Shown here piece after piece: positions 22,973 to 31,092 of a DNA stretch of 64,000 bases. Both the position numbers and the translations under genes were made by a program. The DNA is from Buchananella hordeovulneris (GTDB taxonomy: Bacteria > Actinomycetota > Actinomycetes > Actinomycetales > Actinomycetaceae): NCBI RefSeq assembly GCF_001907235.1, contig NZ_MQVS01000001.1:1-64000 (forward strand). The letters run 5' to 3'. Positions within the stretch are counted from its first letter, which is position 1, and the number at the start of each line of letters is the position of its first letter. The notes below the pieces were generated by a model. That model worked only from the letters and a program-made list of their open reading frames with translations, searched no databases and was not told the origin of the DNA.

Positions 22973-24283
22973 ATGTTCGAGCTGTCTGCCATCCCGCTAG
23001 GAGTTGCGCCAGCGCCTGTCGGGCCGATGCTCTCCCGGATCGATGTTGCCGAGCCAGATCCGCAGGCCCGTCCCGGCACCATCAGTGCAGGCACAGTCGA
23101 AGTAGATACAGACTTACTTTTCGTGCTCTCTGAGCATCCAGCGGCCGCGAATCGGCGCCGAAGCGCGGCAGACCCCGAGGTGCTCCCGGTCGCCGCCCTG
23201 CCGGAGTTGGGTTCTGCCCGCCTAGCAGCTGCGATCGCTGCCCGTTCACTGCCCGACGTGTTGGAAGCACTTGCCGAAGACGTCGCCGTTCTGCCTGTTC
23301 GCCTGACCGAGGAAGGTATCGAAGCCCTAGGCGTGCAGTCCGACGACGGTTTGGTGCGGCTGCCGCTTTTTACCTCCGCTGCCACCTATGCGGAAGTAGC
23401 TACCGGGCATGAGCCGCTTTTCGTCATCCGGTTGGGGGTGGCGCTCATCGAGTTTGTGGTGCAGCACGCCGCGCACCTGCACAGTCTCATTATTGATCCG
23501 CATCGCACCGAGGCGTTTGAGGTTTCCAGCCGGTTTCTGGCGGAGGTGTTGAACGATCCCTTTGACGAGCCTGACGAGCCCGACGAGCCCAGGGAGATGA
23601 CGGCCACCGAGCCGACGGAATCGGCAAGCACTAGCCCGGCCCGCCGCGTCGTCGGCCTCGATCTGGACCTGCCCACGCACTGGGCGGTGCTTAACTTGCG
23701 CGCGCCGGTCGAGGTGCGCCAAGGCGAGATTAAAGAATTGGTGAAGCGGCAGACCCGCAAATTGTCCGACGCTGGGGCTAACCTGCGGCGTGAGATGCGC
23801 CAGTGGTTGGAGCGGGCGGCGGCGCAGGCTGCGGGCGCGGGAGGACGCGATTTTGCTTTCCTGCTGGCCAATACTAAGGAAGCTGCCGCGGCAGTCAGCC
23901 TGGTCACCTATTGGCATGACATCGGGGCTACCGGCAGTATCTCTCCGCTGCAGTTGATGACCGAACGTCTGGTGGCGGATTCACGCCCGGGGGACGAGCT
24001 AGTTGAGCTGAAAGACGACGACGACGGGATTGTGCGGCGTGTGCGGCTGTCGCACGGGGCAAAGGAATTGGGTGGGGAAAACACTCCGCTGGTGCTCATC
24101 GACTACTGGTTGGCGGTGCCCGGGGAGGGGGCGCTCGCGCACGTGGCCTTCTCCACGCCCCACGATTTCGCCAAGGATGAGATCACACGATTGGCTGACG
24201 CCGTAGTGCTTGGTGCCCGGTGGGTTTTCGCGGACGAACTGCCTCCGGCGTCGGCCAGCTTCGCGGTGGAAGAGGCCGATTAG
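22973..24283 (+). CDS. SseB-domain protein, probable T7SS accessory factor
   Basis: A 436-residue soluble protein. Residues about 25-200 show an SseB-like N-terminal fold, with strand-helix patterns such as DTDLLFVLSEHP, VAVLPVRLTEEGIEALGVQ and RLPLFTSAATYAEV. An acidic DEPDEPDEP linker (about 200-212) follows. The second half (about 225-425) is mixed helix/strand, with DLPTHWAVLNLR and VLIDYWLAVPGEGALAHVAFSTP, the latter resembling an export-component-like or EspG-like lipid-free domain only in outline. SseB-type domains occur near secretion systems and act as chaperones or regulators. Start ATG after GGGAGTGA. Placed right after the WXG100 pair, it may be their chaperone; that is inference. 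Confidence 0.6.
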   Translation: MFELSAIPLGVAPAPVGPMLSRIDVAEPDPQARPGTISAGTVEVDTDLLFVLSEHPAAANRRRSAADPEVLPVAALPELGSARLAAAIAARSLPDVLEALAEDVAVLPVRLTEEGIEALGVQSDDGLVRLPLFTSAATYAEVATGHEPLFVIRLGVALIEFVVQHAAHLHSLIIDPHRTEAFEVSSRFLAEVLNDPFDEPDEPDEPREMTATEPTESASTSPARRVVGLDLDLPTHWAVLNLRAPVEVRQGEIKELVKRQTRKLSDAGANLRREMRQWLERAAAQAAGAGGRDFAFLLANTKEAAAAVSLVTYWHDIGATGSISPLQLMTERLVADSRPGDELVELKDDDDGIVRRVRLSHGAKELGGENTPLVLIDYWLAVPGEGALAHVAFSTPHDFAKDEITRLADAVVLGARWVFADELPPASASFAVEEAD

Positions 24284-24434
24284 CGCGCATCTTCTCCCTG
24301 CTGGAGAGTGGCAGGGCGGGCGCCGACAGCGGCTGGGTGCTTCTGCCCGCGTGCAAGCGGGGCGGCAGTGATTCCGGCGTTGCAATAACCTTTAAATCGT
24401 GCCGCCCGTGCACAGGCGGGGCGGGGGAACTGGG

Positions 24435-25686
24435 ATGGCAAAGACAGTGAATATTCCGGGCTGGGGTCACTACCGCACTGCTCGGGTGGCGCGGGCGCTG
24501 GTCTTGGCCTGGCCGGTGATGACCTTGGTGTTGCAGGCCAAGGGCCTGAGCTTTGCGCAGATCGGGTTGCTCAATAGTTTCGGGGCAATAGTGGCACTGT
24601 GTGCGGAGGTGCCGGCCGGGATGTTGGCGGACCGGTGCGGGCACCGGCATTCCCTCGTGGTGTCTAACGTGCTGCTGGCCCTCGGCATGCTGGTGTTGGC
24701 CCTGGCCGAGAGCTATTGGGGCATCCTGGTCTCCGAATTGTTGTTGAGTGTCGGGCTGGCGGCCGGCACTGGGTCCGATAGTGCCTTGTTGTTTCGTATG
24801 CATCAGCAGGCCGGGAAGACAGAAAGATATGCGCAATCCCTGGCCACTATCCGCCAACTGTTGGTATTGGTGGCCCTCGTGCCAGCCTTGGTGGCGCCCG
24901 CACTTTTTGCGTGGGGTGCCGCGCTGCCGGTTTACGTCTCGGTGCCGCTGTATTGCCTAGCTGCCTACTGTTTTGCTGGCATCACGGTGAGCGCCCGGGT
25001 GCCGGTCGCTCCCCCCGTCGCGGATATTCAGCCCGCCGCGGGCGACGCCGATACAGCGGACAGCAGGTGGGCGCGCCTGGCGCGGCGGGGGCGGGACCTG
25101 GTGACCAGGCAGCGACGCTTTCTGGCTATTGCCGTGTTGGCGATGCTGGCCGGGATAGCCGTCTCCAACTATGGTCAGTTTGTTAACCCCTTCCTGGTTT
25201 CTTTGGGATTCCAGACCCAGTTTTTTGGGGGTGGTGCTGGTGGTGGGCACAGCCTGCGCGTGGCTCGGCAATTGGTTGGCTCCGCGGCTGCTTGCGTGGC
25301 AGCGGGCGGCGGGCGTGCTCGTGCCGTTGTGTGTGGCCAGTATCGGGCTGGTGGTGGCGTTGAATGCGGCGCCATTCCGGTGGGGAGGGGCAGTGGTGCT
25401 CTACGGCGTGCTGCGGCTGCTGGCGTCGGTGCTCGGGGTGGTCGTGGACGTCAAGATCAACAAGCTGGCTACCGACACCAACCGCGCCACTTTGCTGTCG
25501 GTGATGGCCATGTTCGATGATTTCGCGACTATCGTGTGTGATCCGCTCGTGGGTATCGGGCTGGATGCTCTTGGTTTTCGGCCCCTCTACGGATTGCTAG
25601 GCGTCTTGCTGTTGGCCGCCGCCGCACTGTACTTCTTGACGGCCCGCGCCTGGCGGGCCGGGGGCCGCTTGGGTGCACGAGAGTAA
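24435..25686 (+). pseudogene. MFS transporter, frameshifted at a T6G5 run
   Basis: A major facilitator permease (first part MAKTVNIPGWGHYRTARVAR, loop EVPAGMLADRCGHRHSLVV after helix 2) reads well from ATG 24435 to about residue 264. Its reading frame then changes at TTTTTTGGGGG (25221-25231). The continuation (GVVLVVGTACAWLGNWLAPR... to the TAA at 25684-25686) is in the frame one base later, so the run holds one base too many. The joined protein would be about 416 residues, normal for MFS. It may be a true pseudogene, a sequencing error at a homopolymer, or a slippage-controlled gene. The last 100 bp overlap the convergent EamA gene. Confidence 0.8.
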
Positions 25687-26537
25687 GCGCCGAGCAACAC
25701 TCCCGCTAGCACCAGTGCGGCTCCGAACAGTTCTCCAAAGGAAACTAGCTCTCCGAAGGCTACCCAGGCTGCGGGCATTCCAAATATTGGCACCAAAAGA
25801 GAGAAAGGGGCGACGATACTCGCAGAGTGTCGTGACATTAGCCATGTCCACATGCCAGAGGCAATGACAGTCGCCACAATAACTGTAAACAAGAGTGCTA
25901 GTGTGGGTTTGATTCCGTCAGAAGTAATTGCGAGACTGAGTGCGGTTTTGATGCGATCTGGCCCCTCGAACACTATGCTAAGAATAAGCATGGGTAGTGG
26001 CGGGATGACAGTCATCCAAAGCATAAGCTTTATGGGCTCATCTGTGTGAGCTTGGCGGGCGCTTACATTACCAATGGCCCACCCGGCCGCGCCGCATAGG
26101 GTCAATAAAAATGGGGTAAGTTCAGCATTTTCTGACCGTTGCCATCCAACTGTGAACAATCCAATGATGGCGATTCCGATGCCGACTAGTGCTGGTTTGG
26201 TCAGCTTTTCCCTGAAGAATAGCCTTCCTGCTAAGGCGGTAAACGGTGCAGATGCCTGCAAGGTGAGTGATGCCAGCCCGGCAGGCATTCCAACAGATAG
26301 ACCCCAGTTTAGAAACGTGAACTGAACTATCCTGAATCCAGTGCCGTAGCCTATAAGCCAGCGCCACGGTACTCGTGGTCTCCGCACCAGGAGCACTGTG
26401 GGGATTGCAAGCAGTCCAAAACGTAGTGCGGCCAGTAGTAGTGGCGGATAAACTTCAAGTGCCAGGCTGAGTGCTACAAAGTTTGCACCCCATATCCCGG
26501 CAATGAGTATTGCGAGAGCTATGTGGCGTGAAGGCAT
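25587..26537 (-). CDS. EamA/DMT-superfamily exporter
   Basis: A 316-residue protein with ten predicted membrane helices in two EamA repeats (LAILIAGIWGANFVALSLAL at the start; VATVIASGMWTWLMSRHSASIVAPFSLLVPI in the second half). This is the drug/metabolite transporter plan found in amino-acid-metabolite exporters such as EamA/YdeD. The C-terminal tail is basic and overlaps the end of the convergent MFS pseudogene. It is divergent from a LysR-type gene across a 71-bp gap, and a DUF2000 gene follows that. LysR-EamA-DUF2000 together suggests export of an amino acid or analogue under LysR control. Base composition is more AT-rich than the flanking core genes. Confidence 0.85.
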   Translation of the reverse strand: MPSRHIALAILIAGIWGANFVALSLALEVYPPLLLAALRFGLLAIPTVLLVRRPRVPWRWLIGYGTGFRIVQFTFLNWGLSVGMPAGLASLTLQASAPFTALAGRLFFREKLTKPALVGIGIAIIGLFTVGWQRSENAELTPFLLTLCGAAGWAIGNVSARQAHTDEPIKLMLWMTVIPPLPMLILSIVFEGPDRIKTALSLAITSDGIKPTLALLFTVIVATVIASGMWTWLMSRHSASIVAPFSLLVPIFGMPAAWVAFGELVSFGELFGAALVLAGVLLGAYSRAPKRPPARQARAVKKYSAAAANSKTPSNP

Positions 26538-26608
26538 GCGGTAAGTTTCGTGTACGTTCCCAGTAAGGTCAACTGAAATTTTTTTGCGGGAAGGTGTAGG
26601 CTTCCTGC
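26538..26608. promoter_or_regulatory. Shared EamA-LysR intergenic control region
   Basis: The 71-bp gap between the divergent EamA and LysR genes is the expected binding region for the LysR protein. It is AT-rich (CAACTGAAATTTTTTTGCGGG) compared with its surroundings. GGAAGGTGTAGGC lies just before the LysR start. I could not identify a single convincing LysR dyad by eye. Confidence 0.4.
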
Positions 26609-27529
26609 ATGGACGTGCGACATCTGCAGCTTCTTCGGGATCTTGCCGACTATGGAAGTGTCACAGCTGTGGCTGAGGCGACTCATCGGACTGCCTCTGC
26701 GGTCTCCCAGCAGCTACGGACGGCCCAGCGACTGGCGCGTGTGCGGCTGGTTGAGCCAGACGGACGAGGTATTCGCCTAACAGAGGCGGGTCTTCTCCTA
26801 GCGGAGGGTGCTGTCGAGGTGGCGACAGCACTTGCCGCTGTCCAGGCTCGCTGGGATGCGTACCGAAACGATCCCGGAGGGGGCGTCTCCGTGGTAGCTT
26901 TCCCCAGCGCCGCCACACTATTGCTGCCTAAGCTTCTGGGTGCTGTCGCCGATGCTGGAATCCAACTTCGCATCGCTGATGTCGATCCGGCGGAGAGCGA
27001 ATTTTCCCGCTTGACGTTGGATTATGACATCGTGATCGCGCATAGTATTCGCGCTCCCGAGATTGGCAGCGTCCCGGGGTTGCTTGTCCGTGAACTGGTG
27101 CTAGAGCCACTCGACATTGCAATGTCAGATAGTCATCCGTTGGCCTCGCGCTCCAGCCTTCGCGCCCACGATGTCGCAGGTGCTTCTTGGATTGGGGTTC
27201 CCGAAGGCTATCCCTTTGATACCGTGCTGGCAGCAATTGAGAAGCGCGTGGGCCGAAGATTGCACGTAGCGCAGCGGGTTAAGGATAATCGCTTAATAGA
27301 AGCCATCGTTGCCTCTAGTGACCATCTGGCGGTGCTTCCGCGTTTTACCACACCGGCGGAAGGAAATCTGCGGCTGCTCCCGATCAGTGATGTTCCTGCC
27401 TATCGGTATCTGTTCGCTTTAATGAGGTCAGACCGGGCACAGCGTCGCGCAGTACAGACGGTATTTCGCATGATGTCTGCTATTGCTAGGTTGCATAGTA
27501 TTGAGTGCGATAGTCACACGGACTCGTAG
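26609..27529 (+). CDS. LysR-family transcriptional regulator
   Basis: A 306-residue regulator. The N-terminal winged helix-turn-helix (MDVRHLQLLRDLADYGSVTA, HRTASAVSQQLRTAQRLARVRLVEPDGRGIRLTEAG) is the standard LysR DNA-binding domain. Residues about 90-295 are the two-lobed substrate-binding domain (VSVVAFPSAATLLLPKLL). It is divergently placed to the EamA exporter gene, the classical position for a LysR regulator of an exporter, and lies 88 bp before the DUF2000 gene. It probably controls both neighbours; the effector is unknown. Confidence 0.9.
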   Translation: MDVRHLQLLRDLADYGSVTAVAEATHRTASAVSQQLRTAQRLARVRLVEPDGRGIRLTEAGLLLAEGAVEVATALAAVQARWDAYRNDPGGGVSVVAFPSAATLLLPKLLGAVADAGIQLRIADVDPAESEFSRLTLDYDIVIAHSIRAPEIGSVPGLLVRELVLEPLDIAMSDSHPLASRSSLRAHDVAGASWIGVPEGYPFDTVLAAIEKRVGRRLHVAQRVKDNRLIEAIVASSDHLAVLPRFTTPAEGNLRLLPISDVPAYRYLFALMRSDRAQRRAVQTVFRMMSAIARLHSIECDSHTDS

Positions 27530-27617
27530 CTGCCACTGCCCATTTTGTAGTCCACCTTAACTGTAGGTGCGAATCTTTTCACTAGACATTGGTATTAATG
27601 GTGGGGGAGGATGAGGT

Positions 27618-28067
27618 ATGGATACGACTGCAGCTGTTCTCGACGCAAAGCCTCCAGTTCGTCACGCCACTAGGGTGGTGGTTCTGTTGCGCGATGCCCT
27701 GCTGCCTTGGCAGGAACTCAACGTTACATCCTTCTTGATTAGTGGAATCGCGACAAGTTCTCCTGATATGGTAGGCGCCCCCTATGTTGACGCAGACGGG
27801 AACCGCTATTTACCCATGCTGCGTCAGCCCGTGCTTGTATATGCTGCGACTTTAGAGCAGTTGTCCGTGGCCCGTTCTAAGGCACAAGCTCGCGATATGG
27901 CAATTAGCATATATACGCGTGAACTATTCTCTACCGGAGACGATGACGCAAATCGAGCTGCAGTGCTTGCAGTAAGACCTGAAGATTTAGATCTCGTTGG
28001 GTTAGCTCTACACGGCCCGAAGAATGCTGTGGATCGTATTACCAAAGGCCTGCGGAAACATCACTAG
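27618..28067 (+). CDS. DUF2000-family protein
   Basis: A 149-residue soluble protein matching the DUF2000 pattern: VVVLLRDALLPWQELNVTSFLISGIA at the start, MLRQPVLVYAATLEQL in the middle, DMAISIYTRELFSTGDDDANRAAV near the end. Members resemble peptidyl-tRNA-hydrolase-like folds and have no agreed function. It is commonly found beside LysR and EamA genes, as here. Start ATG 27618 with GGGGGAGGATGAGGT upstream. Likely part of the same regulon as the exporter. Confidence 0.8.
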   Translation: MDTTAAVLDAKPPVRHATRVVVLLRDALLPWQELNVTSFLISGIATSSPDMVGAPYVDADGNRYLPMLRQPVLVYAATLEQLSVARSKAQARDMAISIYTRELFSTGDDDANRAAVLAVRPEDLDLVGLALHGPKNAVDRITKGLRKHH

Positions 28068-28120
28068 TGCCGAGAGCCGCTGGGGGACGTGCTGGCGCAT
28101 GGGCATCGTGAAGAGGGGCT

Positions 28121-28194
28121 CGCCCTAACTGGTCATGTGGGCGCCTCATCCGGTGCATATGGCGCCTGTGCTCTCCCCGTGACCAGTTAGGGCG
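28121..28194. repeat. Structured repeat, copy 2
   Basis: The 27-bp core at 28140-28166 (GGCGCC at both ends) matches the core at 5527-5553 with one change. Here the arms are a perfect 15-bp inverted repeat: CGCCCTAACTGGTCA at 28121-28135 and its complement at 28180-28194. Arm sequences differ between the two copies while the pairing is kept. It lies in the 151-bp gap between convergent DUF2000 and barstar-like genes, where it could also serve as a bidirectional terminator. Confidence 0.8.
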
Positions 28195-28218
28195 GGCAGC
28201 CCCGGCATGGATTGCGAA

Positions 28219-28896
28219 TCAGCCCGCGCCTCCCGCCCGCACGATGTGCACAGCCCGCTGCGCGGCGGCCTGCGCCCAGTGCGCCTCCCACAGGTTGAGA
28301 CTGGTAACGACCTCGCGGTGTAGCAGTGGGCTGCGGGCGGCCAGGGTGTCCAGGTGTTCGAAGCGGAGGGTCAGTGGCCCGGGCGGCAGCCAGGCCAGAT
28401 CCCGCATGCAGTCGTCGGCAGCGGCCCAGTTTCCCCCGAAATAGCCGGGGAAATGCAGGGTCTTGCTCAACAGGCGAAAGAACTGGTCTGCGGTGCGCAC
28501 CAACCGCAGGTTGAAACGGTACTCGGCCGCATCCTCCGCGCGGCCGCGGTTCTCAGCGCCGTTCCGCCCCGCGTTCGTCTCGTGCTGCTGATAGGCCCAC
28601 GCGGTGAGTGCGCGGACAAAATCGGCGATGGCGGCGCGCCGCTGGTCGCGGCGGCGCCCGAGATATATCGACAGGCCGGGCACCTGCGCACTGCGACATC
28701 CGTAGGCGTACGCCAGTGGCCGGTAGTTGCCCCAAGCGTCCAGGCAATCGAAGTCGAGCGTCACCTCGATGTCGGGCAGGTAGGCGTGCACAATTCGCCA
28801 CGAGGCGGGCAGTGCGTCGGTGCTCTCCTCCTCGGCCACCACCAGCCAGTCGGCGTGGTGCAGCGCCGTGCGCAGCTCGTCGTCTCGCCCGGTCAC
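28219..28896 (-). CDS. Barstar-like (ribonuclease-inhibitor fold) protein
   Basis: A 225-residue protein. Residues about 130-205 carry the barstar signature: FFRLLSKTLHFPGYFGGNWAA followed by ADDCMRDL and a strand-helix ending. The N-terminal 100 residues are a separate domain with WLVVAEEESTDALP and acidic patches, not recognised. Barstar-family proteins bind and block barnase-type RNases and act as immunity proteins. No barnase-like toxin is visible next to it, so it is an orphan immunity or a general barstar homologue. It is followed by a structured repeat and lies 24 bp downstream of the acyltransferase gene, so it is likely in the same leftward operon. Confidence 0.75.
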   Translation of the reverse strand: MTGRDDELRTALHHADWLVVAEEESTDALPASWRIVHAYLPDIEVTLDFDCLDAWGNYRPLAYAYGCRSAQVPGLSIYLGRRRDQRRAAIADFVRALTAWAYQQHETNAGRNGAENRGRAEDAAEYRFNLRLVRTADQFFRLLSKTLHFPGYFGGNWAAADDCMRDLAWLPPGPLTLRFEHLDTLAARSPLLHREVVTSLNLWEAHWAQAAAQRAVHIVRAGGAG

Positions 28897-28920
28897 GCCT
28901 ACCTCCTGCCCGCGGCTGCC

Positions 28921-31092
28921 CTACTGCCCGAAGAGCGCGCGCTCCAGCCGGGGGCGCAACTTGAGGGCGTACTGCCGGTTCAGGTGGGTTTGGTCGAAGT
29001 AGACCAGCATTTCGCCCGCCACCTGGTAGCAGTATTCGGCGTCGCAGAAGGCGTCGGTGAAGTCCACCAGCTGTACCCGGGGGTCGGCGGCGGCGGGCAC
29101 GGTGCCCGGTAGCGGGTCGACCGCTAGGGCCTTGCTGCGCTCCACCCGGCAGTCCACTGCGGGATTGTCCCGCTGCGCGTAGCAGTTCAGGTCCCGCACC
29201 TCGTGGTTGTAAGGCACGTCGGCGATCACAAAGATTTTCCCCACGCCAGCGGCGAGGAACTGCCGCCACGTCCCGCCCAGCGATTCGTTGTAGAGGGCCT
29301 GCTGGTCCCCCTCCGGGGCGAGCGGTTCCTCCTTGGCGTACAGCGAGTAAACCAAGCGGGCGGGCTTCACTTTGGTCACCTCGGCGACGACGGTGCGCGT
29401 GGCGTCGGCACAGTTTTGTCCCCACAGGTAGGTCTGGGTTTCGTACTCGGTGTCGTTCAATTGCCGCACCGGGCAACCGGCGACGATGAGGGCTTCGTAG
29501 CGCAGCTGGCGGGCGCGGGCGATCTCGATGACGGGCGCGCTCCACTGGTCCGCGTGGGAGTCGCCGAGCAACATCAGCACGTCGCGGCCGTCTACCGGGG
29601 CGTTTGGGTCGGGACGGTAGTCACACACCAGTTTGCCCGCGAACTTCTCGTATTGGTGCGGCAGTTCCTCAAGGCGGCACTCGGGCGGGTCACTGTAGTA
29701 GATATTGTCCTCGCCGAGCACGATGCTTTGCGGCTTGCCGAGTTTGTTGGGGCAATTATTTGCCGGGTTCATGGCGCCCGGGCCGGCGCAGTCGGTGGCC
29801 AAAAATTCCGCCAAACGTCGGGACTCCGCGCTCGCCAGGTGGTCGGCGAGGCGGCCCCCGCCCCACGCCCCGGCGGCGGCTAATGCCATGCCGCCCAACA
29901 TGAACGCGAAGGCCCGCCACAGCGACTTATTCAGCAGCCCGGTGCGCAGTCCCCAATCCTCGACCAGTGGCTTTGACAGGCCCGCCAGCCCGAGGGCAAT
30001 GACCCCGATGACGAGCTTGTGCCACCACCGCACCTCGGCGTCGAGCACGGCGGGGGCCAGGACGATGAGGGGCCAATGCCACAGGTAGACGGAGTACGAC
30101 ACGTCCCCCAGCCACCGCACAGGAGCCAGCGAGGTCAGCGGATCAAGCAACGGCACCCGGCCGCCCAGCCCGGCGATCAGCACTGCGGCCGCCCCGCCGA
30201 CGGGCAGCAGCGCCACCCAGCCGGGAAAAGCCACGTGCGGGGAAAATACCCAGGCCGCCGCTGCCATAGCGATCCAACCGGCCCCCGCCAGGGGCAGCCG
30301 TAGCCAGGCCGCCGGGCGCAGGAGCCGGGTGAGGGCGGGGGCCGCCACCGCCACCAGGCCCCCGGTCGCGAACTCCCACACCCGCACCGGGGTGAAGAAG
30401 TAGGCCTGGGCCTGTTGGCTGGCGGTAAACAGCACGGAGTAGACCAGCGAGGCGAGCGCCCCGGTGGCCAGCAGCAGGCCCAACGCTAGCCGCAGACGGG
30501 TGGGAAAGAGGCGACGGCACACCCATACCCCCGCCACTAGCGCCAGCGGCCACACAATATAGAACTGTTCCTCGACCGACAGCGACCAGTAGTGCTGGGC
30601 GATGGAGGCGTCTTGGTTCGCGGCGTGGTAGTCGACCGCCCGGTGCACTAGGTAGAGATTTTCCCCGTAGACGGCGGAGAAAAATATTTCCGCAAAGTTT
30701 GGGCGCCAGCGTTGGATGGGCAGGAAAGTGACCACCCCGGCTGCGGAGACCGCCAGCACCAGGAACGCCATCGGCAGCAAACGGCGGATGCGGCGGGCGT
30801 AGAAGTCCCGCAGGCGCAGCCCACCCCGGTCCAGCAGGCTGGATAGCAGATGGGTGGTGATGAGGAACCCGGAGATGACGAAGAAAACGTCCACCCCGAT
30901 GAAGCCACCGGTCAGCCGCTCGGGCCATAAGTGATTCAAAAATACGCACCCGACCGCAAAGGCCCGCATGGCCTGGATGTCGCCGCGGAACTGGCGGCGC
31001 GGCCGCGGGCCAGCGGGTGCGGGCGAGGAAACAGTGGGGGCGCTAGCAGTAGCCGCGGGTGCCTGCGTGGAGGCGTCAGAATCAAAAGACAT
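28921..31092 (-). CDS. OatA-type membrane acyltransferase with SGNH domain
   Basis: A 723-residue membrane enzyme. The N-terminal half (about 30-400) is an acyltransferase-3 domain: RGDIQAMRAFAVGCVFLNHL, GVDVFFVISGFLITTHLL, then about ten helices with YWSLSVEEQFYIVWPLAL. The C-terminal half (about 440-723) is an extracellular SGNH hydrolase-like domain with MLLGDSHADQW and the catalytic Asp-x-x-His in FDQTHLN. Such proteins O-acetylate cell-wall or surface polysaccharide. Start ATG 31092 gives a natural cytosolic Ser/Pro/Ala-rich N-terminus; the open frame upstream lies inside the App1 gene. It overlaps that gene by 11 bp, indicating coupling. Confidence 0.85.
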   Translation of the reverse strand: MSFDSDASTQAPAATASAPTVSSPAPAGPRPRRQFRGDIQAMRAFAVGCVFLNHLWPERLTGGFIGVDVFFVISGFLITTHLLSSLLDRGGLRLRDFYARRIRRLLPMAFLVLAVSAAGVVTFLPIQRWRPNFAEIFFSAVYGENLYLVHRAVDYHAANQDASIAQHYWSLSVEEQFYIVWPLALVAGVWVCRRLFPTRLRLALGLLLATGALASLVYSVLFTASQQAQAYFFTPVRVWEFATGGLVAVAAPALTRLLRPAAWLRLPLAGAGWIAMAAAAWVFSPHVAFPGWVALLPVGGAAAVLIAGLGGRVPLLDPLTSLAPVRWLGDVSYSVYLWHWPLIVLAPAVLDAEVRWWHKLVIGVIALGLAGLSKPLVEDWGLRTGLLNKSLWRAFAFMLGGMALAAAGAWGGGRLADHLASAESRRLAEFLATDCAGPGAMNPANNCPNKLGKPQSIVLGEDNIYYSDPPECRLEELPHQYEKFAGKLVCDYRPDPNAPVDGRDVLMLLGDSHADQWSAPVIEIARARQLRYEALIVAGCPVRQLNDTEYETQTYLWGQNCADATRTVVAEVTKVKPARLVYSLYAKEEPLAPEGDQQALYNESLGGTWRQFLAAGVGKIFVIADVPYNHEVRDLNCYAQRDNPAVDCRVERSKALAVDPLPGTVPAAADPRVQLVDFTDAFCDAEYCYQVAGEMLVYFDQTHLNRQYALKLRPRLERALFGQ

